A stretch of DNA of 64,000 nucleotides from Phenylobacterium sp. (GTDB taxonomy: Bacteria; Pseudomonadota; Alphaproteobacteria; Caulobacterales; Caulobacteraceae), in the NCBI RefSeq assembly GCF_004297125.1, contig NZ_SCVD01000014.1, forward strand, positions 1 through 64,000. The letters run 5' to 3'. This document shows, piece after piece, positions 11,737 to 20,603 of the stretch. The notes below the pieces were generated by a model. The model searched no databases. It saw only the letters and a program-made list of their open reading frames with translations, and was not told the DNA's origin. Position 1 is the stretch's first letter, and each line of letters starts with the position of its first letter. Both the position numbers and the translations under genes were made by a program.

Positions 11737-11757
11737 GGTCGTCGTCGGCCTCGCCGG

Positions 11758-12168
11758 TTATTCCTCCAACGGCATCCCGTACAACTCGAGCCGATGGTCC
11801 ACCAGCCGGTAGCCGAGCTTCTTGGCGATCGCGACCTGCAGGGCCTCGATCTCCTCGTCGACGAACTCCACCACCTTGCCGGTCTTCATGTCGATCAGGT
11901 GGTCGTGGTGGTCGTCCGAGTGCTCCTCGTACCGCGAGCGGCCGTCCCGGAAGTCCAGGCGGTCGATGATCCCGGCCTCTTCGAACAGGCGCACGGTGCG
12001 GTACACGGTGGCGATGGAGATATGCGGATCGACGGCGTGCGCGCGGCGATGCAGCTCCTCCACGTCGGGGTGGTCGGTAGCCGAGGACAGAACCCGGGCG
12101 ATGACCCGCCGCTGCTCGGTCATGCGCATGTTCTTCTCGAGGCAAAGTTTCTCGATGCGATCCGACAC
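11758..12168 (-). CDS. fur: Ferric uptake regulator Fur-family protein
   Basis: Metal-responsive repressor, 136 residues. The winged helix is at residues ~15-75 ([28 protein letters not shown]) and the His-rich metal site is [20 protein letters not shown]. The C-terminal CxxC pairs that bind structural zinc in E. coli Fur are absent and the only cysteine is near residue 9, consistent with alphaproteobacterial Fur or Irr-like proteins. GTG start at 12168. It lies between rimI and miaB, its usual alphaproteobacterial place. Iron control is the likely role; its target sites are not obvious here. Confidence 0.9.
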   Translation of the reverse strand: MSDRIEKLCLEKNMRMTEQRRVIARVLSSATDHPDVEELHRRAHAVDPHISIATVYRTVRLFEEAGIIDRLDFRDGRSRYEEHSDDHHDHLIDMKTGKVVEFVDEEIEALQVAIAKKLGYRLVDHRLELYGMPLEE

Positions 12169-12200
12169 GTAGGCCTCTCTCCGTTCACCTAAGGATAGGT

Positions 12201-12656
12201 CTAGTCAGGTCCGGACGTAAGGTCGAGACGCATGACGAGCGCGTCCGCCCGTCCCTTGGCGCCGCGATCGTAGTAGGCCCGGCGCAATCCCGCCCGCTCG
12301 AACCCCAGCCGCCGGTAGAGCGCGACCGCGCCGTCGTTCGCCACGTCCACCTCCAGGAACATCGCCTGGGCCCCCGCCTCGCGCGCCACGCCGATGGCGG
12401 CCGTCATCAGGGCCTGGCCGATCCCCCTGCGCCGCGCCCACGGCGCCACGCCGACTGTGAGGATCTCGGCCTCCCCGGCGATGGTGCGGCAGATCAGGAC
12501 GCCCGCCGGATCCTCGGCGCGGACCACGAAGCCGAACACCCCCGTCGAGTCCAGCAGGTCCTCGAAATCGGCCTCGTCCCAGGGGCTGTCGAAGGCCTGG
12601 GCGTGGGCCGAGGCCATGGCCGGCGCGTCCGCGGCGGTCGCCGCCGTCAGATTCAC
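12201..12656 (-). CDS. rimI: Ribosomal-protein alanine N-acetyltransferase RimI
   Basis: GNAT enzyme that acetylates the N-terminus of ribosomal protein S18 in E. coli. The 151-residue reading has the acetyl-CoA motif WARRRGIGQALM and a C-terminal AVALYRRLGFERAG. The GTG at 12656 overlaps the tsaB stop as GTGA, gives the family length, and is preferred over an upstream ATG at 12764 that lies inside tsaB. The tsaB-rimI pair is conserved. Confidence 0.92.
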   Translation of the reverse strand: MNLTAATAADAPAMASAHAQAFDSPWDEADFEDLLDSTGVFGFVVRAEDPAGVLICRTIAGEAEILTVGVAPWARRRGIGQALMTAAIGVAREAGAQAMFLEVDVANDGAVALYRRLGFERAGLRRAYYDRGAKGRADALVMRLDLTSGPD

Positions 12657-13294
12657 AGGCTGATCCCGCCGGGCAGCTTGGCGTCCGGGGCGCGCAGATA
12701 GAGCGGCCGGATCGGCGTCTGGGCCTTCGCCGCGGCGAGGCGGGCCACGGCGCGGGCGTCGCAACCCTCAGGGGTCAGCACGTCGGCGCCCGGCGCGGCG
12801 TCCGCCAGCAGCGGCGCGCCCGATCCGACCAGGGTCAACGCCCGGCCCATGACCAGTTCGGCGAGCCGTGCGGCGGCGGTCCCCACCGGCAGGACGTCGG
12901 GCGCCATCAACGGCTGGCCGTCCTCGAAGACCTGCAGGTAGACTTGGTCGCGCCGCGCATCGACGGCGGCGGCGACCAGGCCGCGCCCCTCGGAGGCCAG
13001 CGCTTCCAGGACGCCCACGCCCACCACCGGGATCCCCAGCGCCGAGCCCAGGCCCTTGGCGAAGGCCACGCCGACGCGCAGGCCGGTGAACGAGCCCGGG
13101 CCGACGGTCGCGCCGACCCGCTGCAGTTTCGAGAAGGGTATGCCGGCCTCCGCCATCACGGCCTTGGCCATCGGGGCCAGCCGTTCCTGATGGCCGCGCG
13201 CCATCGCCTCGGAGGCGTGGGCCAGTACGGTCGAGCCATCGAGCACGGCGACCGAGCAGGCGTTGAGGCAGGTGTCGAGCCCGAGGACGATCAT
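12653..13294 (-). CDS. tsaB: tRNA t6A biosynthesis protein TsaB
   Basis: Non-catalytic ASKHA-fold partner of TsaD needed for N6-threonylcarbamoyladenosine at tRNA A37. The 213-residue protein begins MIVLGLDTCLNACSVAVLDG and carries VGPGSFTGLRVGVAFAKGL, both hallmarks. It is coupled to rimI by a 4-nt overlap. Its partner tsaE is in this window at 36.1 kb. Confidence 0.95.
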   Translation of the reverse strand: MIVLGLDTCLNACSVAVLDGSTVLAHASEAMARGHQERLAPMAKAVMAEAGIPFSKLQRVGATVGPGSFTGLRVGVAFAKGLGSALGIPVVGVGVLEALASEGRGLVAAAVDARRDQVYLQVFEDGQPLMAPDVLPVGTAAARLAELVMGRALTLVGSGAPLLADAAPGADVLTPEGCDARAVARLAAAKAQTPIRPLYLRAPDAKLPGGISL

Positions 13295-13325
13295 CGGTCT
13301 TCGGGTAGCCGGTTCGCGCTCGAGC

Positions 13326-13901
13326 TTAAAGGGCCTGTTCGACCGCGGTCACTTCCGGAACGTAGTGCTTGAGCATGTTCTCGACCCCGGCCTTGAGCGT
13401 CGCCGAGGAGGACGGGCAGCCCGAGCACGCGCCGCGCATGTTCAGCCACACGACGCCGGTCTCGACGTCGAAGCGGTTGAACAGGATGTCGCCGCCGTCC
13501 TGGGCCACCGCCGGGCGGATGCGGGTGTCCAGCAGGTCCTTGATCTCGGCGACGATCTGGGCGGTCTCGCCCTCGTAGACGCCCTCGTCATGGCCGCCGG
13601 CCTCGCTGTCGCCGGCGTCGGCGAACAGGGGCTGGCCCGAGGTGAAGTGGTCCATGATGGCGGCCAGGATCGGCGCCTTCAGCAGCGGCCAGTCCACCGA
13701 CTCGTGCTTGCCCACGGTGATGAAGTCCGGGCCATAGAAAACCCGGTTGACGCCGGTGATCTCGAACAGCTCCGCGGCCAGCGCCGAGGCGGCGGCTTCC
13801 TCCGGGCTGCGGAAATCCCGCGTGCCCTCGCCCAGCACGGCCTTGCCGGGCAGGAACTTCAGGACCTCGGGGTTCGGCGTGGCTTCGGTCTGGATGAACA
13901 T
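13326..13901 (-). CDS. NFU1-like iron-sulfur cluster carrier
   Basis: Fe-S cluster transfer protein, 191 residues. An N-terminal Nfu/NFU1 domain (MFIQTEATPNPEVLKFLPGK) is followed by a NifU C-terminal domain with the cluster-binding CSGC in MRGACSGCPSSSATL. It is upstream of tsaB, with a 31-bp gap, and may be the first gene of the tsaB-rimI-fur-miaB run. MiaB downstream is a double Fe-S protein and a plausible client (inference). Confidence 0.94.
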   Translation of the reverse strand: MFIQTEATPNPEVLKFLPGKAVLGEGTRDFRSPEEAAASALAAELFEITGVNRVFYGPDFITVGKHESVDWPLLKAPILAAIMDHFTSGQPLFADAGDSEAGGHDEGVYEGETAQIVAEIKDLLDTRIRPAVAQDGGDILFNRFDVETGVVWLNMRGACSGCPSSSATLKAGVENMLKHYVPEVTAVEQAL

Positions 13902-14008
13902 GGGCGAGATGTGGCGCTGCGGCCTTCCGGAAGCAATAGCGACATAGTTTTCGGCGGCGTCTGAGGCATGATCCCGGACAGGGACGCCAACTCATGTTGG
14001 AGCATCCC

Positions 14009-14590
14009 ATGGCGCCCATCCGCTGCGTTCTCGCCGGGACCCTCGCGCTATTGACCGGCCACGGCGCCCAGGCGGGGTCCACCCCCAGTAGCGCTATCGT
14101 CGAGGCCTTCCGGACGATCTGCGCCACCGACGACCCGACCCCCGAAGCCACGCTCGCCCGCGCCGAAAGCCTGGGATGGCGCAGGGCCGGGCCGGACGCG
14201 CCGCCGGGGTTCGACCCCAGGAGCCAGCGTCTGGCGCCGGCCGGCGCGGGCGGCTTGGTCCTCGGCGCGCAGGCCGAGACGACGACGACCGTGCGGGTCG
14301 ACAGTTGCGGCGTCTCCGCCCCGATCCCGGTCGGAGGCCTCACGGAGGCGACCGAGGCCTGGCTGGGAATCACGCCGACGTTCGCCATGGCCAACTCGGC
14401 GACCTTCTCGGCGGTGTGGGTCGACGGCGCGCTGCGACCGGCCGCCGGGCTGGATCGCACCCAGATCCAGCAGGCCCATCGCGAGGGCCGCCTCTACAGC
14501 GTCATGGTGCTGGACGATGAAACCGGCGCCAGCGGCAAGGGACGCGCCACCCTGGCGCTGCTTCGACTGGAGCCCGAGCCCGGACCCTAG
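14009..14590 (+). CDS. Secreted protein of unknown function
   Basis: I do not recognise the family. The 193-residue reading has a signal peptide (MAPIRCVLAGTLALLTGHGAQAG), then a domain with two cysteines (FRTICATDD; VDSCGVSAP) that may form a disulfide. A GGAG six nt upstream supports the ATG at 14009 rather than 13994. The base composition is typical of the neighbours. It is divergent from nfu and its end overlaps the convergent Usp gene by 4 nt. Confidence 0.75.
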   Translation: MAPIRCVLAGTLALLTGHGAQAGSTPSSAIVEAFRTICATDDPTPEATLARAESLGWRRAGPDAPPGFDPRSQRLAPAGAGGLVLGAQAETTTTVRVDSCGVSAPIPVGGLTEATEAWLGITPTFAMANSATFSAVWVDGALRPAAGLDRTQIQQAHREGRLYSVMVLDDETGASGKGRATLALLRLEPEPGP

Positions 14591-15063
14591 GCGAGGTCGG
14601 CGACTTCGTCCTCGGTGAGGTCCCCCGGGACGATGGTGATCGGCACCTTGCGGCTGCCGAATTTCACGCCGTCCTTGGCGATGGCGGCGACGAGAGGCCC
14701 GGGACCACGCCCGCCGACCGCCGCGGCCAGGACCATGATCTTGATCTCCGGGTCGTCGCTCAGCACCTGTTTGAGGGCGGCGCGAGTGGAGTCGGCCTCC
14801 TTGATCAGGAACTCCGGCGGCAGGCCGGTCTCGGCCTGGACGTATTCGGCGCTGGCCTGCAGCGAGGCCTCGGCCTCCTGGCGCTGCTGGCGGGCGATCT
14901 CGTCGCGGACGCCCGACCAGTGCTCGAACACCGCCGGCTCGATCACCTTGAGCAGGGCCACGTAGCCGCCGGTTGAGCGGGCGCGGCGGCAGGCGAAGCG
15001 CAGCGCCACCTGGAACTCCGGCGTGTCGTCGGCCACCACAAGGAACTTGCGCCGGGTGCTCAT
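14587..15063 (-). CDS. Universal stress protein family (UspA-like)
   Basis: A 158-residue single-domain Usp protein with an adenine-nucleotide-binding alpha/beta fold. It begins KFLVVADDTPEFQVALRFAC and has a central KIMVLAAAVGGRG in place of the classic G-2x-G-9x-G-S/T ATP motif. The C-terminus KVPITIVPGDL is typical. Cytosolic; a stress-resistance role is a family-level inference. It lies just downstream of trpS (36 bp). Confidence 0.88.
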   Translation of the reverse strand: MSTRRKFLVVADDTPEFQVALRFACRRARSTGGYVALLKVIEPAVFEHWSGVRDEIARQQRQEAEASLQASAEYVQAETGLPPEFLIKEADSTRAALKQVLSDDPEIKIMVLAAAVGGRGPGPLVAAIAKDGVKFGSRKVPITIVPGDLTEDEVADLA

Positions 15064-15099
15064 GGGCGGAGCGTGGCCCGGCGCAACATCATCCGCAAG

Positions 15100-16134
15100 T
15101 CAGCCCGCCCAGTACCCGACGAGCTTCTTCACCTCGGCCATCGTCGGCGCGGCCAGTTCGCGGGCCCGCAGGGCGCCGTCCGCCAGCACGCGGTCGATCT
15201 CGGCGGGGTCGGACAGCAGCCGGCGCATCTCGCCGCCGATCGGGCCCATGACCGAGACGGCCAGGTCCGCGAGCTTCGGCTTGAACGCCCCGAAACCCTG
15301 CCCCGCGTACTCGGTCAGCACGGCGGCCTCGGTCGTCCCGGCCAGGGCGGCATAGATGGCCACCAGGTTCTTGGCCTCGGCGCGGCCCTCCAGCCCCTCG
15401 ACCGTCTCCGGCAGGGGGTCGGGGTCGGTGCGCGCCTTGCGGACCTTCTGGGCGATGGCGTCGGCGTCGTCGGTCAGGTTGATGCGCGAATTGTCCGAGG
15501 GGTCGGACTTCGACATCTTGGCCGTCCCGTCCCTGAGGCTCATCACCCGCGCGCCCGGCCCCTGGGTGAGGGGCTCCGGCAGCGGGAAGAAGCCCGGCGC
15601 GTCGAAGTCGTTGTTGAACTTCTGGGCGATGTCGCGGGTGAGCTCCAGGTGCTGCCGCTGATCGTCCCCCACGGGCACCTTGGTCGCCTTGTAGGCCAGG
15701 ATGTCGGCCGCCTGGAGCACGGGGTAGGTGTAGAGCCCGACGCTTTCGCGCTCCTTGTGCTTGCCGGCCTTGTCCTTGAACTGGGTCATCCGGTCCAGCC
15801 AGCCGAGGCGGGCGACGCAGTTGAGCACCCAGGCCAGCTCGGCGTGCTCGGGCACGGCCGACTGGGCGAAGATGGTGGCGACCTTGGGGTCGAGGCCGGT
15901 GGCCAGGTAGGCCGCGGCGATCTCGCGGACCTGGTTCTTCAGCTTCGACGGCTCCTGCCAGACGGTGATGGCGTGCAGGTCGGCGACGAAGATGTAGGTC
16001 GGGATCTCATGCTGCACGCGCGCGAACTTCACCAGGGCGCCCAGGTAGTTGCCCAGGTGCAGGTCGCCGCTCGGCTGGACGCCGGAAAGCACGCGTTCGG
16101 GGCCCGCATAGAGGGCTGGAGCTTGGTCGGTCAT
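15100..16134 (-). CDS. trpS: Tryptophan--tRNA ligase
   Basis: Class I aminoacyl-tRNA synthetase, 344 residues. The HIGH motif appears as [10 protein letters not shown] after SGVQPSGDL near residue 20, and KMSKS is in [16 protein letters not shown] near residue 200. Full length for the family. It lies downstream of murJ with a 128-bp gap in which I see no clear signal. The order murJ-trpS-usp is common in alphaproteobacteria. Confidence 0.97.
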   Translation of the reverse strand: MTDQAPALYAGPERVLSGVQPSGDLHLGNYLGALVKFARVQHEIPTYIFVADLHAITVWQEPSKLKNQVREIAAAYLATGLDPKVATIFAQSAVPEHAELAWVLNCVARLGWLDRMTQFKDKAGKHKERESVGLYTYPVLQAADILAYKATKVPVGDDQRQHLELTRDIAQKFNNDFDAPGFFPLPEPLTQGPGARVMSLRDGTAKMSKSDPSDNSRINLTDDADAIAQKVRKARTDPDPLPETVEGLEGRAEAKNLVAIYAALAGTTEAAVLTEYAGQGFGAFKPKLADLAVSVMGPIGGEMRRLLSDPAEIDRVLADGALRARELAAPTMAEVKKLVGYWAG

Positions 16135-16262
16135 GATGGTGGCTTCTCTAGGGAACGGACAGGCGGGCGCAAGGCCCGTGTGAGGGGTTCAGGCGTTCAG
16201 CGCCATCGCCAGCTATTGTGTCCGGTCGGTGCCATGCCCGAGCCGATACCGCCGGACGGGCT

Positions 16263-17903
16263 TCAGGGCAAGTCGGCGGATGGGGCGGCCACGTCGCCCT
16301 TGCGGCGGCGGAAGGCCGCCTTGGCCTCGGCCGGGGTGACGCCGCCGAACGCGAACAGCAGCAGCGGATAGAGCGCCGCGCCGGCGATGCAGACCAGGAT
16401 GACGGTGACCTCCTTCGCCCCGCCGCCGCCGGTCAGGGCCGCCACCGGCGCCTCCAGCGCCTCGCGGAAGTGCGAGGCCAGCGCCACGGCGACGCCCAGG
16501 CCCGCGCTGGCCAGGGTGACGCGGATCACCTTGCCCGTGGCTCGCGCCGAGGGCGTCCAGATCGACCTGGCGCGCAGGTAGACCAGCATCTGGATCACCG
16601 TGATCCACGACGCCGCGGCGGTGGCGAAGGCGATGCCCTGGAAGCCCAGGGTGAAGAACAGCGCCACGCCGAGTACGATGTTCACCGCCACCGAGATCAG
16701 GGAATAGACCATCGGCGTCCGGGTATCGCCGCGGGCGAAGAAGGCGGGCTGCAGGATCTTGATCAGCACGAAGGCCGGTACGCCCCAGCCGTAGTGGAAC
16801 AGCAGCCTGGCCGAATCCATCGCGTCGTGGCTGGTGAAGGCGCCCCGGGCGAAGAAGCCGTCGGTCAGGTAGAAGGGCATGCCCATCAGCGCCGCCGCCG
16901 CCGGCAGGCTGAGCGCCAGGCCGAACACCACCGCCTGGTCCATGGCGGCCTGGGCGTCGTCCCGGTCCTCGACTTGCAGCGCGGTGGAGAGCCGGGGCAG
17001 CAGGGCTACGCCGATGGCCACGCCCACCAGGCTGAGCGGCAGCTGGTAGAACCGCTCGGCCACGTTCAGCCACACCCGCATCCCCGCGACCTGGCTGGCC
17101 AGCATGGCGGAGATGAAGAGATTGATCTGCGTGGCGCTGGACGCGATCACGCCGGGGATCATGCGGCGGATCAGCGTCCGGATCTCGGGCGTCAGCTTCA
17201 GGTGACGCGGGTGGATCCGCGCGCCGCTGCGGTGGGCGCCCCACCAGCACAGCGCCGCCTGGCTGACGCCGGCGACCAGCACGCCCCAGGACGCGGCGTA
17301 GGCGGCCTCGGTCGGATCGTGCTGCGGCAGCACCACCGCCAGCATCACCACGTTGAGCACGGTCGGATAGAAGCCGTAGATGATGAAGCGGCCCCGCGCC
17401 TGCAGCGTGCCGGCGAACAGGGCCGCGATCACCATGCAGGGCAGGTAGGGCATGGTGATCTGGGTCAGGATCACCGCCAGCTTGAACTTCGCCGGGTCCT
17501 CCAGGAATCCGTAGCTGTAGACCGTCATGATCCACGGCATGGCCAGCTGGCAGGCGATGGTGATGGCGACGGTGGCGGCGGCCATGGTGGCGAGCGCGTC
17601 GGCGGCGAAGCGGTCGGCCGCCTCCTTGCCCTCGGCGACCAGGCGCTTGGAATAGTCCGGCACGAACGCCGCGGCGAAGGCGCCCTCGGCGAACATCCGC
17701 CGGAACAGGTTCGGGAAGGTCAGGGCCGTATAGTAGGCGTCGGCCGCGATGGTCTGGCTGGCGCCCAGCCTGGCGGTGATCACCAGGTCCCGCGCCAGCC
17801 CCAGGAACCGGCTGACCAGGGTCAGGCCCGAAAAGATCGCCGACGACCGGATCAGCCCGCCCTGCTTGGCGGGAGGCTTGGGGTCGCGGGCGGTGTCGGT
17901 CAC
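16263..17903 (-). CDS. murJ: Lipid II flippase MurJ
   Basis: Polytopic membrane transporter that flips lipid II for peptidoglycan synthesis. The 546-residue protein has about 14 hydrophobic segments and the MOP/MVF hallmarks: LTLVSRFLGLARDLVI at the N-terminus, PNLFRRMFAEGAFAAAFVP, and a Ser/Arg-lined cavity region. GTG start at 17903. In many relatives murJ directly follows glnD; here a helicase and a sulfotransferase gene intervene. Confidence 0.95.
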   Translation of the reverse strand: MTDTARDPKPPAKQGGLIRSSAIFSGLTLVSRFLGLARDLVITARLGASQTIAADAYYTALTFPNLFRRMFAEGAFAAAFVPDYSKRLVAEGKEAADRFAADALATMAAATVAITIACQLAMPWIMTVYSYGFLEDPAKFKLAVILTQITMPYLPCMVIAALFAGTLQARGRFIIYGFYPTVLNVVMLAVVLPQHDPTEAAYAASWGVLVAGVSQAALCWWGAHRSGARIHPRHLKLTPEIRTLIRRMIPGVIASSATQINLFISAMLASQVAGMRVWLNVAERFYQLPLSLVGVAIGVALLPRLSTALQVEDRDDAQAAMDQAVVFGLALSLPAAAALMGMPFYLTDGFFARGAFTSHDAMDSARLLFHYGWGVPAFVLIKILQPAFFARGDTRTPMVYSLISVAVNIVLGVALFFTLGFQGIAFATAAASWITVIQMLVYLRARSIWTPSARATGKVIRVTLASAGLGVAVALASHFREALEAPVAALTGGGGAKEVTVILVCIAGAALYPLLLFAFGGVTPAEAKAAFRRRKGDVAAPSADLP

Positions 17904-18032
17904 GGGGCCTTAGGGAGGCTGTGTCGGGAAGCGCGTCAACCTAGCGGCTCGCCGCGGGCGCGGCGTGTGGAATCTTGGTGCAGGATCGCCGCTGTCCGTT
18001 AGGGTTCGAAGAATTGCGGTTGGGAGGGTGTC

Positions 18033-18683
18033 ATGGCGTTGAAGGTGATCGGGTCCGGCCTGGGCCGCACGGGCACCTTGTCGACCAAGCTGGCGCTGGA
18101 GGCGCTCGGCTTCGGGCCGACGCACCACATGGTCGAGGTGTTCATGCACCCTGAGAGCGTGCCGCTGTGGATCGAGGCCGGACGCGGCCGCCCCGACTGG
18201 GACGCGATTTTCGACGGCTACGGCTCGATGGTCGACCACCCGGGCTGCTGCTACTGGCGCGAGCTGATGGCGCACTATCCGGACGCCAAAGTGCTCCACA
18301 CCGTGCGCGACCCGGACAGGTGGTTCGACTCCACCCAGGCCACCATCTTCAACCCGGACCGGCCCGCGCCGCCCGAGGGAACCCCGATCCGGCCGTTCTT
18401 CGACCAGCTCAACGCCTGGTACGGCGGCGACATGCACGACCGCGCCTTCATGACCGACTTCTTCCGCCGTCATACCGAGGCCGTGGTCGCCGGCGTGCCC
18501 AAGGACCGCCTGCTGGTGTTCCAGGTCTCGGACGGCTGGGCGCCGCTGTGCGAGTTCCTGGGCGTGCCCACGCCCGACGCGCCGTTCCCGAGGGAAAACA
18601 GCACCGAGCAGTTCAAGACCAACCTCGCCGGCCCGCGCGAGCCTGACGCCATGCGAGAGATGCTGGAGAAGGCGAAGGTTTAG
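18033..18683 (+). CDS. Sulfotransferase-family protein
   Basis: A 216-residue P-loop protein of the Sulfotransfer_4 type, which transfers sulfate from PAPS to an unknown acceptor. The 5'-phosphosulfate-binding loop is GSGLGRTGTLSTKLALEALG and the 3'-phosphate-binding segment is VLHTVRDPDRWFDST. A GGGAGGG five nt upstream supports the start. It stands alone on the plus strand between murJ and the helicase and overlaps the helicase stop by 4 nt. No sulfate-activation genes (cysDNC) are nearby, so the acceptor cannot be guessed. Confidence 0.88.
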   Translation: MALKVIGSGLGRTGTLSTKLALEALGFGPTHHMVEVFMHPESVPLWIEAGRGRPDWDAIFDGYGSMVDHPGCCYWRELMAHYPDAKVLHTVRDPDRWFDSTQATIFNPDRPAPPEGTPIRPFFDQLNAWYGGDMHDRAFMTDFFRRHTEAVVAGVPKDRLLVFQVSDGWAPLCEFLGVPTPDAPFPRENSTEQFKTNLAGPREPDAMREMLEKAKV

Positions 18684-20524
18684 TTGGGCTTGCGCTTGCC
18701 CTTGGGCGGACCCTTGCGCGGCGGACCGTCGCTCCGGGGACCGCCCGGCTTGTAGGGCGGCCGCGGCCCACGCGGGGCGTCCGGGCGAGGCCCGCTCGGA
18801 CGCGGACCTCCCGGTCCGCCGGGAGGCCGGGGCCCCAGACCGCGGTCGGCGCGGGACGGCGGCGCGGCGCCGGGCGAGCTGGCCGGATTGATGCGGATCT
18901 CGCCGGCGTCGGATGCGGACTTGATCGACTCCAGGAAACGCGGCTCGGCCTCGCGGGTGATCTCGAACTTGGTCTCGTGATCGAAGATCCGGATGACGCC
19001 GATGTCCTTCTTGGTCACGTGACCCAGGCGGCAGATCAGCGGCACCAGCCACTTCGGGTCGGCGTTCTTCGAGCGGCCCACCGGCAGGCGGAACCAGGCG
19101 GCGTCGCTCCCGGCGCCGGGCAGGTCCGGGCGGGGGCCACGGTCCAGGCGCGGCGCGCGCGGGGCGCGGTCCTGGCCTCGATCCTGGCCGCGGTCGGACG
19201 GACCGCGGTGGTCCGGCACATCGCCGAACATCTCTTCCGGCGCGGGCAGGCGCGAACGGTGCAGGCGGATCAGGGCGGCGGCCACGGCCTGGGGCGTGCG
19301 GTCGGCCAGCAGGCGCTCGGCCAGCTCCAGCTCCTCGGGCGAGGGCGCCTCGTTCAGCAGCGGGTCCTCCAGCATCCGCGCCTGGTCCTTGGCGCGGATC
19401 TCCTCGGCCAGGGGAGGGCCGGACCATTCCACGTCGAGGTTGGCGGTGGCGAACAGGCGCTCGGCGGGCCGGCGCTTGGTGTAGGGCACGATGACGACGG
19501 AGGTGCCCTTGCGCCCCGCGCGGCCCGTCCGGCCGCTGCGGTGGAGCAGGCCGGCCGTGTTGGTCGGCAGGTCCGCGTGGATCACCAGGCCCAGCTCGGG
19601 CAGGTCGAGGCCGCGGGCGGCGACGTCGGTGGCGATACAGGCCCGGGCGTGGCCGTCGCGCAGCGACTGCAACGCGTCGGACCGCTCCTTCTGGGACAGC
19701 TCGCCGGAGAGCTGCACCACGGAAAAACCGCGCTCGCGCAGGCTGCCGTACAGGTGGCGGACCCGTTCGCGGGTGGCGCAGAAGATCAGCGAGCCGGGGC
19801 TCTCGAAGTAGCGCAGCAGGTTGACCACCGCGTTCTCGATCTCGTTCGGGGCCACGCGGACCGCGCGGTACTCGATGTCGCCGTGCGCCTCGTCGCGCCG
19901 GATCGTGTCGATCCGCACCGCGTCCTTCTGATAGCGCTTGGCCAGGGCCGCGATGTCCTTGGCGATGGTGGCCGAGAACAGGAACGTCCGGCGTTCCTTG
20001 GGCGTCGAATCGAGGATCTCCTCGAGATCCTCGCGGAAGCCCATGTCGAGCATCTCGTCAGCCTCGTCGAGCACCACGACCTTGAGGGCCGTGAGGTCGA
20101 GGTTGCCGCGCTCGATGTGGTCGCGCAGGCGGCCGGGGGTGCCGACCACGATGTGCGCGCCGGCCGACAGGGCCCGCTGTTCCTGTCGCGCGTCCATGCC
20201 GCCGACACAGGTGACGATCCTCGCGCCGGCCGGAGCGTAGAGCCAGGTCAGTTCGCGGCTGACCTGCATGGCCAGTTCACGGGTGGGGGCGATGGCGAGG
20301 AACAGCGGCGCCTGGGCGCGCTCGAACCGCTCGGCCTCGCCCAACAACGGCCCGGCGGCCGCCAGACCGAACGCCACCGTCTTGCCCGAGCCGGTTTGCG
20401 CCGAGACCAGCAGGTCGCGGTCGGGCTCTGCGGCCAGCACGGCCTCCTGGACGGGGGTCGGTTCGAGATAGCCTTGGGCGCCGAGCGCCTTGGCGAGCGC
20501 CGGATGGGTGGGCGGGAATGGCAT
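18680..20524 (-). CDS. DEAD-box RNA helicase with DbpA-like RNA-binding domain
   Basis: ATP-dependent RNA helicase, 614 residues. Helicase motifs: SAQTGSGKTVAFGL, VVLDEADEMLD, FSATIAKD, and HRSGRTGRAGR. A DbpA-type RNA-binding domain follows (WLVPLICRLGHVTKKDIGVI), then a disordered Pro/Gly/Arg/Lys-rich tail from about residue 550. Related to DeaD/CsdA-type ribosome-assembly and cold-adaptation helicases. AAGGA lies about 8 nt before the ATG. Convergent with the sulfotransferase and downstream of glnD. Confidence 0.93.
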   Translation of the reverse strand: MPFPPTHPALAKALGAQGYLEPTPVQEAVLAAEPDRDLLVSAQTGSGKTVAFGLAAAGPLLGEAERFERAQAPLFLAIAPTRELAMQVSRELTWLYAPAGARIVTCVGGMDARQEQRALSAGAHIVVGTPGRLRDHIERGNLDLTALKVVVLDEADEMLDMGFREDLEEILDSTPKERRTFLFSATIAKDIAALAKRYQKDAVRIDTIRRDEAHGDIEYRAVRVAPNEIENAVVNLLRYFESPGSLIFCATRERVRHLYGSLRERGFSVVQLSGELSQKERSDALQSLRDGHARACIATDVAARGLDLPELGLVIHADLPTNTAGLLHRSGRTGRAGRKGTSVVIVPYTKRRPAERLFATANLDVEWSGPPLAEEIRAKDQARMLEDPLLNEAPSPEELELAERLLADRTPQAVAAALIRLHRSRLPAPEEMFGDVPDHRGPSDRGQDRGQDRAPRAPRLDRGPRPDLPGAGSDAAWFRLPVGRSKNADPKWLVPLICRLGHVTKKDIGVIRIFDHETKFEITREAEPRFLESIKSASDAGEIRINPASSPGAAPPSRADRGLGPRPPGGPGGPRPSGPRPDAPRGPRPPYKPGGPRSDGPPRKGPPKGKRKPN

Positions 20525-20603
20525 GAAGACGTCCTTGGTCGCGCTTCAGGCGCGAAACGGCGGCTCTTGGACGCCTCATCCGGCGCAAACGCAAGCGCAA
20601 TCG

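Noticed and set aside
13588-14460. 290-codon minus-strand frame over nfu and the secreted protein
   Set aside because: Out of frame with nfu and antisense to the gene with a signal peptide and a good ribosome site.
17910-19427. 505-codon minus-strand frame across the helicase end and the sulfotransferase
   Set aside because: It is the shadow of two real genes on opposite strands; residues are Pro/Arg/Gly-rich without motifs.
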